64,000 bases of DNA, taken from assembly GCF_014200725.1 (NCBI RefSeq), contig NZ_JACHCL010000003.1, positions 372,001 through 436,000 on the forward strand. Direction: 5' to 3'. The stretch comes from Janthinobacterium silvisoli. Lineage in GTDB: Bacteria; Pseudomonadota; Gammaproteobacteria; Burkholderiales; Burkholderiaceae_D. Below are positions 8,671-17,104 of this stretch, in pieces (positions within the stretch are counted from its first letter, which is position 1; each line of letters begins with the position of its first letter). The notes under the pieces are model-generated. The model was not told where the DNA came from and searched no databases. It saw only the letters and a program-made list of their open reading frames with translations. Both the position numbers and the translations under genes were made by a program.

Positions 8671-9921
8671 ATGCCCCCAATGGATCACCTGGCAGAACCG
8701 CCAGCCACACGCAAACGCGGCAAGCCACCCACCGCGGAAGCATTGCTGGCGGCCGCCTGCCGCATCGCCGCCACCGAAGGCTTCGCTGGCCTGACCTTGC
8801 GGCCGCTGGCAGAAAGTCTGGAGGTATCGGTCACGGTGCTCAGCAATCACTACGGCGCGCGTGCCGATGTGATCACGGCCATCTGCAAGGCCGCACTGGA
8901 TGAGGAACTGCGCCTGTTCACGACCTGGCGCCGCGACCTCGTCACGCTGGAGATGCTGGCGCCGGCCGTTGCCGCCGACCTGGCGGAAATCATCGTCGAA
9001 GAACTGGCGGTGCGCCAGCGTCCGCTGTCGCAGCTGTTTGTCGAAATGGTACAAGCCTCGACCTGGGACGAGACGGTGCAAGCGGCGTTTGCGCCATGGC
9101 TGCAGGCGCGCGGGCAGTTCTGGCACGAGTTCGGCACGCGCGCGGGGCTCCCCGCCGCCCTGCTAGACAGCGGCTGGCTGGCCGGCTATTTCATCGACGA
9201 ACTGGCCTACAGCGTGCTATTGAATCATGCGCCGCCTTACCGGCTGCTGCGCCGTCTGTGCCTGCGCCGGCTGTTTTCCGGACTGGTCCAACGGCCGGAC
9301 GAGAACAGCGATACGGCCTTGTTCTCCATGCTATTCGATGCGCTGGAGTATCAGCCGGGCGAACCATCTGTCATGCAGGGCGCCGACCTCAGCGCTGGCT
9401 GGCCGGGACGCGCGGCCCAGGCCTGCGCCATGCAATTGTCGGCGCGCGGCGTTAGCGGCCTGACCCACCGCGCCATCGCCGCCGAGGCCGGCGTGCCCCA
9501 TACCACGCTCAGCTACCGCTTTCCGACCCAGCACGATCTGGTGATCGCCGGGCTGGAATACATCATCTCGCACCTGCTGATCGCCGTGGACAAGGCTGAG
9601 CTGAGCGGCAAGCAGCTATCAAGCATAGGCGACCAGCACGGACTCGATGTCGGCCGCGCCACCTTTGCCGTCGCCATCGCCGCCACGCGCCTGCCCCGGC
9701 TGGCTGCTTGCGCGGCCGACATGCGGCGCCAGCGCGGCATCAACCTGGTCAAACTGTTGCCCCAACTGGCGCCCGAGGCCACCGGCATGGACTGGCTGGC
9801 GGCGCAGATCATGTCCATCGGCCTGATCGGCCTGGCCAATACATTGCCACCCGGCGAAACTGCCCGGCAAGCCGTCAATCAAGCCTTCGGCAGCGTCATC
9901 AGCTGGGTGCAGCGCACCTAA
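8671..9921 (+). CDS. Tandem TetR/AcrR-type transcriptional regulator (two HTH domains)
   Basis: 416 residues, about twice the usual TetR length. Two separate TetR-like N-terminal helix-turn-helix units are visible: residues about 20-66 (ACRIAATEGFAGLTLRPLAE then SVTVLSNHYGARADV) and about 245-292 (GVSGLTHRAIAAEAGVPHTT then LSYRFPTQHDLV). Each is followed by a helical ligand-domain-like stretch. A single chain could thus act as a pseudo-dimer or bind two sites. It lies 134 bases upstream of, and in the same direction as, the TonB receptor and phospholipase-like gene, so it probably controls them. The ribosome-binding site AGGA is 11 bases from the start; an ATG at 8680 is an alternative. Confidence 0.85.
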   Translation: MPPMDHLAEPPATRKRGKPPTAEALLAAACRIAATEGFAGLTLRPLAESLEVSVTVLSNHYGARADVITAICKAALDEELRLFTTWRRDLVTLEMLAPAVAADLAEIIVEELAVRQRPLSQLFVEMVQASTWDETVQAAFAPWLQARGQFWHEFGTRAGLPAALLDSGWLAGYFIDELAYSVLLNHAPPYRLLRRLCLRRLFSGLVQRPDENSDTALFSMLFDALEYQPGEPSVMQGADLSAGWPGRAAQACAMQLSARGVSGLTHRAIAAEAGVPHTTLSYRFPTQHDLVIAGLEYIISHLLIAVDKAELSGKQLSSIGDQHGLDVGRATFAVAIAATRLPRLAACAADMRRQRGINLVKLLPQLAPEATGMDWLAAQIMSIGLIGLANTLPPGETARQAVNQAFGSVISWVQRT

Positions 9922-10055
9922 GCTGATTCGACCATCCGTCTTCCTTTATTCAAATACCCCTACAATTATGAAAAATATTTTCGTACAACTGTAATTTTAC
10001 GGTCATATTAGCTTGATACAGTAAACGCTTTCATCGACTCATTCCTGAGGAAAGC

Positions 10056-12308
10056 ATGCTGATTTCAACCCCTTACCGCAGCCTGGTGCTCGCTTGTGCC
10101 GCCGTCAGCTGTGGCGCCGCCTCCGCGCAAGACCAGTCAGCGACTGCACTGCCGGATGTCATCGTGACGGCGCAGCGGCGCAGCGAAAATGTGCAAAACG
10201 TACCGATTGCCGTCAGCGTGATCACTGGCAAGGCGCTGGAAGACTCCGGCTACCACGCACTGACCGACCTGCAATACCTAGTGCCCAGCCTGCAGTACGA
10301 CCCCACGCAGGGTGCGGCCTTCCAGATTCGCGGCGTCGGCAGCGAAAGCTTCGATTTTTCCAACGCCAAATCGGTCAGCGTGGTGGTCGATGATGTGGTG
10401 ATGGACGCCCAGCGCGCCAACGGCCTGATCGGACTGGTCGACATCGCGCGTGTCGATGTGCTGATGGGGCCGCAAGGCACGCTGTTCGGCAAGAACGCCA
10501 CCTCGGGTGTGATGTCGGTCAACACGGCCAAGCCCGAAATCGGCGCCACCAGCCTCAACGCTGGCGTCAGCTACGGCCAGCGCAACGATCATACGTACAA
10601 CGCAACGCTGAACCTGCCGCTGGGCGACAGCAGCGCCTTGCGCATCTCTGCCTTCAACCAGGGCCAGGACGGCTACGGCAAGTACACCACGCTTGACCGC
10701 ACATTGGGCAGCGTCAGCGAACGGGGCTATCGCGCGCGCGCGCTGTTCAATCCCAGCCGCGACCTGGAAGTGATACTGTCGAATGACTACCAGCATCACT
10801 GGGACAGCAATATTCGTACAGCTGTTTCTGGCGCGCCAGCCGCTGTCACTGCGGCCGAGATCGCCAACGGCGTTATTCCGGGGCCACGCAATGCCGACAG
10901 TGCCGATTCCTCGTTCGGCCAGACCACCAGCGAAGAATGGGGCAGCTCCTTGCGCCTGCGCTACCAGCTCGGTAACGGCGCGACGCTGACCTCGATCACC
11001 GCCTATCGGGGCACGACCTACGACAACGACACGCCGGCCGATTTGGTGCCAGGCAATATCTTTGCCTACGTGCCGTACAACAAGGGCGCGCTGGGCACCA
11101 CCAAATACAGTCAGGAATTCCGCCTGGCGTCCGCTAGTGGGCAGTTTGTCGACTATCTGGGCGGGCTGTTCTGGAACCAGCTCGACGCCCGGCAAACCCA
11201 GTTGCAATGGGCCACCCTGGGCGCACCGCTGGTGTCGCCCACCGGCGTGCCGCGCACGCAACTGTACGCGCTGACGGGCGCCATCGGTGAAGATGGCAAC
11301 ACGTCCCTGTTCAACACGCGCAACACCACGGCGGCGGCGTTCGGCCAGCTGAAATTCAACTTCACGCCACAAGCGAGCCTGGCGCTGGGTGGCCGCTACA
11401 CGCAAGACCGCAACAGCCAGTCGCTGCGCTACATCAACACGCCCAGCGAACCGATCACGGGCGTGAACAACACCTTTGTCGCCACCAGTGCGCCGCCGCT
11501 GTATCCCGAGGGTTCGGTGTCTGGCCACAATTTCTCGTACCGCATTTCGCCGCAGTACCAGCTCAGCAAGGACACCATGGTGTACGCCAGCTACACCACT
11601 GGCTACAAACCGGCCGGGATCGCCTTTGTCGGCAACAAATACGATCCCTACCGCGAAGAGACGGTCAAGAGCTACGAGCTGGGCATCAAGTCGGAACTGC
11701 TGAACCGTACGCTACGCCTGAACGCCGACCTGTTTCTGGAAAAATTCAATGACTTCCAGACCACCATCCTCACGAGCATCCCCGGCAGCCCGACCCTGCA
11801 GGCGGTGATCGGCAACGCCGGCGGCCTGCGTAGCGGCGGCGCAGAGGTCAGCGCAACCTGGCGCGCCGCCCCAGCGCTGACCTTCAACAGCGCGCTGACC
11901 TACACTAGCGCCAAGTTCACCGACTACGTCTACGACAGCAAGACCGACTACACCAATACGGCCCTGACGAATGCGCCGCGCTGGGCCGGCAACCTGGGCG
12001 TCAACTACCAGACCGAAGTCGGCGGCAAGCTGACCCTGAAAGCGCATGCGGACTATGCGTTCCGCAGCAAGCTGTGGACCGTGGTGGGCCAGCCGGCCTA
12101 TTCGGAAGTGCCCGGCTACGGCCTGGTCAATGCGCGCCTGACATTCGCGCCACATGACAGCGCTTTCGAATTCGGCCTGTATGCGCGCAACTTGCTCAAC
12201 CGCTATTTCTCTACCGGCTACCAGCAATACGGAACACTCGGCCTGCTGCACTACACCTCGCCCAACGCCGTCCGCACGGTAGGCATTTTTGCCAACTACA
12301 ACTACTAA
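10056..12308 (+). CDS. TonB-dependent outer-membrane receptor
   Basis: 750 residues. Signal peptide (cleavage after ASA, about residue 24), TonB-box region LPDVIVTAQRRSENVQNVPI, a plug domain with FQIRGVGSE and VLMGPQGTLFGKNATSGVMS, then a 22-strand-type barrel ending FANYNY. This plug signature is the broad class of proteobacterial iron-complex-like receptors, many of which take up substrates other than iron. The start has TGAGGAAAGC in front. The next gene begins 18 bases later, so the two are probably co-transcribed. The likely role is uptake of a product released by, or bound next to, the downstream phospholipase-like enzyme; this is inference from position only. Confidence 0.92.
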   Translation: MLISTPYRSLVLACAAVSCGAASAQDQSATALPDVIVTAQRRSENVQNVPIAVSVITGKALEDSGYHALTDLQYLVPSLQYDPTQGAAFQIRGVGSESFDFSNAKSVSVVVDDVVMDAQRANGLIGLVDIARVDVLMGPQGTLFGKNATSGVMSVNTAKPEIGATSLNAGVSYGQRNDHTYNATLNLPLGDSSALRISAFNQGQDGYGKYTTLDRTLGSVSERGYRARALFNPSRDLEVILSNDYQHHWDSNIRTAVSGAPAAVTAAEIANGVIPGPRNADSADSSFGQTTSEEWGSSLRLRYQLGNGATLTSITAYRGTTYDNDTPADLVPGNIFAYVPYNKGALGTTKYSQEFRLASASGQFVDYLGGLFWNQLDARQTQLQWATLGAPLVSPTGVPRTQLYALTGAIGEDGNTSLFNTRNTTAAAFGQLKFNFTPQASLALGGRYTQDRNSQSLRYINTPSEPITGVNNTFVATSAPPLYPEGSVSGHNFSYRISPQYQLSKDTMVYASYTTGYKPAGIAFVGNKYDPYREETVKSYELGIKSELLNRTLRLNADLFLEKFNDFQTTILTSIPGSPTLQAVIGNAGGLRSGGAEVSATWRAAPALTFNSALTYTSAKFTDYVYDSKTDYTNTALTNAPRWAGNLGVNYQTEVGGKLTLKAHADYAFRSKLWTVVGQPAYSEVPGYGLVNARLTFAPHDSAFEFGLYARNLLNRYFSTGYQQYGTLGLLHYTSPNAVRTVGIFANYNY

Positions 12309-12326
12309 CTTAACTTCCAAGACCTC

Positions 12327-13511
12327 ATGAAACTGCACACACTTATCCTGGCCTGCCTGCTCTGCCAATCCGCCTATGCAGCCGAAGCACATCAACTGCC
12401 GGCCGACCTGAAGATCAACCAGTTGCAGGTGCTGGGCACCCACAACAGCTACGGCCAGGGACTCGATCCGCAGATGGAAAAGCTGTTTGAAGAAAAGGCC
12501 CCCGACTTCAGCAGCTTTATCGACAAGATGCCACCGGCGGCGCGCGCCCTGTTCCAGGAAGAGCATCCGAACAGCATGTCGGCCTCGGAACTGCTGAAAT
12601 ACAGCCACCCCAGCCTGGAAACGCAGCTGAACTTGGGCGTGCGCAGCCTGGAGATCGATATCAATCCCGATCCCAAGGGCGGCATCTATGCCAATCCGGT
12701 CGGCTACAAGATGCTGCGCGACAAAGGCATCACCGATTTGCTGCCGTTTAATTCGGCCGGCCTGGACCAGCCCGGCTTCAAGGTGCTGCATATTCCGGAC
12801 ATCGACTTCCGCAGCAACTGCCCTACCCTGCACCTGTGTTTGCAACAGATACGCGGCTGGTCCGATGCGCATGCCGATCACGTGCCGCTGTTTATCCTGA
12901 TCGAAGCGAAGAACCAGGACCTGCCCATATTGCCCGGCGCCACCCACACCGTGCCGTTCACGCCGGCGCTGTTCGATGACATGGACAAGGAATTGTTGTC
13001 GGTGATGGGCCGCGAGCGCATCATCACGCCCGACGATTTGCGCGGCAACTACCCCACCCTGAATGCCGCCGTGCGCGCCGACAACTGGCCGACGCTGGCA
13101 AATGCGCGTGGCAAGGTACTGTTTTTGCTGATGACGGCGAACGGCCCCAGCGGCGCTGCCGGCTACCTGACGGGCCACCCGTCTTTGAAAGGGCGCGCCG
13201 CCTTTTTGCGCGCCGAGCCGGGCGAAGACCATGCGGCCTTCTTGCTGATGGACAATGCGCTGGTGCGTGGCAAGCAGATCCGTCAATACGTGGAACAGGG
13301 TTATCTGGTGCGCACCCGCTCGGACATCGAAACCTTTGAAGCCAAGACCAACGATATGACGCGCGCCAATGCCGCCTTCGCCAGCGGCGCCCAGATCGTC
13401 TCTACCGACTTTGAGCAGCCGGGCAATGCCTACAAGACCGACTATGTGATCAAGCTGCCGGGTGGTGCTGCGGCCCGCGTGCGGCCAGAGCCAGCGTCCG
13501 CTCCAAAGTAA
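12327..13511 (+). CDS. Secreted Ca2+-dependent phosphoinositide phospholipase C-like protein
   Basis: 394 residues with a signal peptide (residues 1-19). The core resembles the Ca2+-dependent PI-PLC family: catalytic His in GTHNSYG (about 37-43), acidic metal-site motif VRSLEIDIN, second His in VLHIPDIDFRSNC, and the strand VPLFILIEAK. A TIM-barrel-type phosphodiesterase cleaving inositol phospholipids, or a related glycerophospho-substrate, is expected, acting in the periplasm or outside. It is immediately downstream of a TonB receptor and ends in a bidirectional hairpin shared with typA. The substrate is not shown by sequence; bacteria of this group rarely contain phosphatidylinositol, so an external lipid is plausible. 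Confidence 0.82.
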   Translation: MKLHTLILACLLCQSAYAAEAHQLPADLKINQLQVLGTHNSYGQGLDPQMEKLFEEKAPDFSSFIDKMPPAARALFQEEHPNSMSASELLKYSHPSLETQLNLGVRSLEIDINPDPKGGIYANPVGYKMLRDKGITDLLPFNSAGLDQPGFKVLHIPDIDFRSNCPTLHLCLQQIRGWSDAHADHVPLFILIEAKNQDLPILPGATHTVPFTPALFDDMDKELLSVMGRERIITPDDLRGNYPTLNAAVRADNWPTLANARGKVLFLLMTANGPSGAAGYLTGHPSLKGRAAFLRAEPGEDHAAFLLMDNALVRGKQIRQYVEQGYLVRTRSDIETFEAKTNDMTRANAAFASGAQIVSTDFEQPGNAYKTDYVIKLPGGAAARVRPEPASAPK

Positions 13512-13527
13512 TAGACCAGATATGCAA

Positions 13528-13551
13528 AAGGCCACGGATAACCGTGGCCTT
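13528..13551. terminator. Shared convergent terminator (phospholipase-like gene / typA)
   Basis: AAGGCCACGG (13528-13537) and CCGTGGCCTT (13542-13551) form a perfect 10-bp stem with a 4-base loop. On the minus strand it ends in TTTTGC, so it fits typA best. A second hairpin GCATGGCC/GGCCATGC lies at about 13564-13583. Confidence 0.75.
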
Positions 13552-13595
13552 GCTGATGCGGCGGGCATGGCCCGCAGGCCATGCGCTACAACATA

Positions 13596-15428
13596 TTAAG
13601 AATCGCGCGATGCTTTTTTACGCTCGTGCTCTTTCAGGAAGCGCTTGCGCAGACGGATCGATTTCGGGGTGATTTCCACCAGTTCGTCGTCCTCGATGAA
13701 TTCCACTGCGTATTCCAGGGACATCTGGATAGGTGGTACCAGGCGTACCGCTTCGTCGGTACCCGACGAACGCACGTTGGTCAGCTGTTTGCCCTTGATC
13801 GGGTTAACCACCAGGTCGTTGTCGCGCGAGTGGATACCGATGATCATGCCTTCGTACACTGGATCGTTGTGCGACACGAACATGCGGCCGCGGTCTTGCA
13901 GTTTCCAGATAGCGTAGGCAACAGCAGCGCCGTCATCTTGCGAGATCAGCACGCCGTTACGACGGCCAGCCATTTCACCACGGGTGTTGTCGACGGCTGC
14001 GTATTCGTGGAATACGTGGCTCATCAAACCGGTACCACGGGTCAGGGTCATGAATTCGCCCTGGAAGCCGATCAGGCCACGTGCCGGGATCAGGTACTCG
14101 AGACGCACGCGGCCCTTGCCATCCGATTCCATGTTTTGCAGGTCGCCACGACGGCGGCCCAGTTCTTCCATCACGCCGCCCTGGTTGGCTTCTTCTACGT
14201 CAACCGACAGGTTTTCAAACGGTTCCTGGCGCACGCCATCGACCATTTTGAACACCACGCGTGGACGCGACACAGCCAGCTCGAAGCCTTCGCGACGCAT
14301 GTTTTCGATCAGAATCGTCAGGTGCAGCTCGCCGCGGCCCGATACTTCAAAGATCGTGTCGTCATCGGTTGGCGCAACGCGCAGAGCAACGTTGGCTTTC
14401 AATTCTTTTTCCAGACGGTCACGCAGTTGACGCGAGGTCACGAACTTGCCTTCGCGGCCAGCCAGTGGCGAGTTGTTGACCATGAAGTTCATGGTCAGGG
14501 TAGGCTCGTCAACGGTCAGCATAGGCAGCGCTTCTGGAGTGTCCAGTGCGCACAGGGTCGAACCGATGCCGATTTCGTCGATACCGTTGATCAGGCAAAT
14601 GTCGCCGGCAACAGCTTCGTCTACCAGCACGCGCTCCAGGCCTTTGAAGTTCAACACCTGGTTGATGCGGCCTTTGACTGGGGTTGCGCCTGGGCCATTG
14701 ATGACCAGCACGTCCTGGCCAACCTTGACGGTACCGCGGTTGACGCGGCCAATGCCGATTTTACCCACGTAGGACGAGTAGTCCAGCGAGGTGATTTGCA
14801 TTTGCAGCGGGCCTTCTGGATTGTCGTCGCGTACTGGCACGTGTTCCAGGATGGCGTCAAACATCGGCTTCATGTCGCCGCCGCGTACGTCTTCGGTCAG
14901 GCCAGCGTAGCCGTTCAGGCCCGAAGCGTAAACGATAGGGAAATCCAGTTGCTCGTCGGTAGCGCCCAGTTTGTCGAACAGTTCGAAAGTCTGGTTGATG
15001 GCCCAGTCCGGACGTGCGCCTGGACGGTCGATCTTGTTGACGATAACGATAGGTTTCAGACCCAGTGCCAGCGCCTTGCGCGTGACGAAACGGGTTTGTG
15101 GCATCGGGCCTTCTTGTGCATCGATCAGCAGCAGAACCGAGTCAACCATCGACAGTACGCGCTCTACCTCGCCACCGAAGTCGGCGTGGCCTGGGGTATC
15201 GACGATATTGATGTGGGTGCCTTCGTACTCAACGGCGCAGTTCTTCGACAGAATCGTAATGCCGCGCTCCTTTTCGAGGTCGTTCGAGTCCATGACACGT
15301 GTGTCTACCGCTTGGTTTTCACGGAAGGTGCCGGACTGACGCAGCAGTTGGTCAACCAGGGTCGTTTTGCCGTGGTCAACGTGGGCGATGATTGCGATGT
15401 TGCGAATTGCGCGTTTTGTATTTGACAT
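13596..15428 (-). CDS. typA: Translational GTPase TypA/BipA
   Basis: 610 residues, the normal length. Ribosome-binding GTPase of the EF-G superfamily involved in 50S assembly and stress or cold adaptation. G1 AHVDHGKT (15-22), G2 region RGITI, G3 DTPGHADF (77-84) and G4 NKID (131-134) are all visible, followed by the EF-G-like domains and the C-terminal domain ending in a Lys/Arg-rich tail. It is separated from truB by a terminator and a 209-bp gap, so it probably has its own promoter. The Shine-Dalgarno site is weak. Confidence 0.98.
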   Translation of the reverse strand: MSNTKRAIRNIAIIAHVDHGKTTLVDQLLRQSGTFRENQAVDTRVMDSNDLEKERGITILSKNCAVEYEGTHINIVDTPGHADFGGEVERVLSMVDSVLLLIDAQEGPMPQTRFVTRKALALGLKPIVIVNKIDRPGARPDWAINQTFELFDKLGATDEQLDFPIVYASGLNGYAGLTEDVRGGDMKPMFDAILEHVPVRDDNPEGPLQMQITSLDYSSYVGKIGIGRVNRGTVKVGQDVLVINGPGATPVKGRINQVLNFKGLERVLVDEAVAGDICLINGIDEIGIGSTLCALDTPEALPMLTVDEPTLTMNFMVNNSPLAGREGKFVTSRQLRDRLEKELKANVALRVAPTDDDTIFEVSGRGELHLTILIENMRREGFELAVSRPRVVFKMVDGVRQEPFENLSVDVEEANQGGVMEELGRRRGDLQNMESDGKGRVRLEYLIPARGLIGFQGEFMTLTRGTGLMSHVFHEYAAVDNTRGEMAGRRNGVLISQDDGAAVAYAIWKLQDRGRMFVSHNDPVYEGMIIGIHSRDNDLVVNPIKGKQLTNVRSSGTDEAVRLVPPIQMSLEYAVEFIEDDELVEITPKSIRLRKRFLKEHERKKASRDS

Positions 15429-15582
15429 GGTCGTAGTAGTTACTGAAAAACTGCGGAGTGCGTACGTAGGTGTACGAGATACCCGAATGCTAATCTATTT
15501 CCGGAACCGCGTAGTATAGCATGTTGCGCTGCAACGCTATTCAAAAATGCTGGCGGCTCCAACGGTCGGCGACGGATGGTTT

Positions 15583-15614
15583 AAAAAAAGCGACACCATT
15601 TTGATAGTGTCGCT
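15583..15614 (-). terminator. Terminator of the rimP-truB operon
   Basis: On the minus strand AGCGACAC pairs with GTGTCGCT (15607-15614 with 15589-15596) and is followed by seven T. It lies 23 bases after the truB stop. Confidence 0.9.
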
Positions 15615-15637
15615 GACTAATATGACTTTATTGTGAC

Positions 15638-16576
15638 TTACGGCTGCTGCGCCGTGGCGATCAGACGCTCTGGCGCCAGGATGCTGTATTCCTGCAACTG
15701 GCCAGTGCCCAGCAGTTTTGTGTCGTGATACACACGCACCCTGCCCGGCTCGCCTGGCACGACAACCTCTTCCTTGCCCAGGGCGATGCGCTGACCGTGC
15801 AAAAAGCGTTTTGCCAATTCCTCGGTCAACTGCACGGCAGGGAAACTCGACAGCAAGGCATCGACGGGGGCCAGCAAGCCGAACGGCGCTTCGTGGGCCG
15901 TCAGTTCGTCCAGAGTAACCACGCCAGCGAGTGTCAGGCTGCCCACCTGCGTGCGGCGCAAGGCGTTCAGATGCGCGCCGCAACCGAGTGCCGCGCCGAT
16001 ATCTTCACCGAGCACGCGGATATACGTGCCCTTGCTGCACATCACCGACAAGGTCAAAAACGGCGCTTCATAGCGGATGAATTCCAGCTTGTGGATCGTT
16101 ACCGGGCGCGCTTCACGCTCCAGGGTGATGCCGGCGCGCGCATATTCATACAGTGGCTTGCCGTCGCGCTTCAGGGCCGAGTACATCGGCGGCGTCTGCA
16201 TAATGGGGCCACGGAACTGTGCCAGCACGGCGTCGATCTGTTCCTGCGTCACATTCACGTCGCGCGTTTCCAGCACCTCACCTTCGGTGTCGCCCGTATC
16301 GGTCGTCTGCCCCAGGTGCACCACGGTCTCGTAGGTCTTGTCCGCTTCCAGCAAATCCTGGGAAAACTTGGTCGCTTCGCCAAAGCACAGCGGCAGCAAG
16401 CCCGTGGCGAACGGATCCAAAGTGCCAGTATGGCCGGCCTTTTTCGCATTCAGCACGCGTTTGGCCTTGATCAAGGCATCGTTGCTGGACCAGCCGACCG
16501 GCTTGTCCAGCAGCAGCACGCCATCGACCAGGTCACGCACCCGCTTGATGCCGGGCGGTCGTTTTGCTCCGGCCAC
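15638..16576 (-). CDS. truB: tRNA pseudouridine(55) synthase TruB
   Basis: 312 residues. It makes pseudouridine 55 in the T-loop of tRNAs. The catalytic Asp is in GHTGTLDPFATGLL (Asp at about 54), with DKPVGWSS upstream and TKFSQDLLEADKTYE downstream, and a C-terminal PUA-like region. The start is a GTG, two bases after the rbfA stop, indicating translational coupling. It is the last gene of the rimP-nusA-infB-rbfA-truB operon. Confidence 0.97.
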   Translation of the reverse strand: MAGAKRPPGIKRVRDLVDGVLLLDKPVGWSSNDALIKAKRVLNAKKAGHTGTLDPFATGLLPLCFGEATKFSQDLLEADKTYETVVHLGQTTDTGDTEGEVLETRDVNVTQEQIDAVLAQFRGPIMQTPPMYSALKRDGKPLYEYARAGITLEREARPVTIHKLEFIRYEAPFLTLSVMCSKGTYIRVLGEDIGAALGCGAHLNALRRTQVGSLTLAGVVTLDELTAHEAPFGLLAPVDALLSSFPAVQLTEELAKRFLHGQRIALGKEEVVVPGEPGRVRVYHDTKLLGTGQLQEYSILAPERLIATAQQP

Positions 16577-16578
16577 GC

Positions 16579-16995
16579 TTATTGCTCGTCCGCTTCAGAT
16601 TTGTCGTCCGGCTCGGCATCAGCCGCGCGCGTGGCGTTGGCCTTGTCGATCAGCAAGGACATTTCCATGCCGCGTGAAGTCGAGCTGTCGTGCACGAAGT
16701 GCAACATCGGCAAGGTATGGATGTGCAGGCGCTTGCCCAGCAAGCCACGGATGAAACCGGCCGCGGCGCTCAAGCCTTCGGTGGTGTTCTTGATGGCTTC
16801 CTTGCTGTCTTTCAACATCGTGAAAAACACCTTGGCGTGCGCGTAATCAGGCGTGATCTGTACTTCGGTCACGGTGATCATGGTGCCGACGCGCGGGTCT
16901 TTGAGTTCGTAGGCGATGATTTCGGCCAGGTCGCGCTGGATCTGGTCAGCCACGCGCAAGCCGCGCGCTGGCATGGTTTTGCTATGTTTAGCCAT
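16579..16995 (-). CDS. rbfA: 30S ribosome-binding factor A
   Basis: 138 residues. A KH-fold factor for late 16S rRNA processing and 30S maturation. Characteristic segments are [35 protein letters not shown] and [10 protein letters not shown]. The frame is open to 17157, but that extension runs through two intergenic hairpins and is not protein-like; the start [14 protein letters not shown] at 16995 matches the family. It is preceded by a 109-bp gap after infB and overlaps nothing. The acidic C terminus ([13 protein letters not shown]) is longer than in E. coli. Confidence 0.95.
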   Translation of the reverse strand: MAKHSKTMPARGLRVADQIQRDLAEIIAYELKDPRVGTMITVTEVQITPDYAHAKVFFTMLKDSKEAIKNTTEGLSAAAGFIRGLLGKRLHIHTLPMLHFVHDSSTSRGMEMSLLIDKANATRAADAEPDDKSEADEQ

Positions 16996-17024
16996 GATAT
17001 TTCTATGCTGTCCTAAGTGCCGCA

Positions 17025-17092
17025 GGGCGCATGGGTCAAACGGTTGCCCGTTGACCAATGCGCCCCACGTGTGTGCGCGGACAAGTCCGCGC
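17025..17092 (-). other. Two hairpins in the infB-rbfA gap
   Basis: GGGCGCATGGGTCAA (17025-17039) pairs with TTGACCAATGCGCCC (17051-17065), 14 of 15 positions. GCGCGGAC (17075-17082) pairs perfectly with GTCCGCGC (17085-17092). Neither has a T run, so they may be processing or stability elements rather than terminators. Confidence 0.6.
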
Positions 17093-17104
17093 GGAGTATG
17101 ACAA

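Noticed and set aside
9922..10055. Possible TetR operator upstream of the 10 kb receptor
   Set aside because: Only weak CGTA-N13-TTACG symmetry was seen; not distinguishable from chance in an AT-rich patch.
11712..13568. 618-residue minus-strand frame opposite the receptor and phospholipase-like genes
   Set aside because: It overlaps two well-supported plus-strand genes and lacks any recognisable domain.
13581..15425. 614-residue open frame opposite typA
   Set aside because: Antisense shadow; typA has all GTPase motifs.
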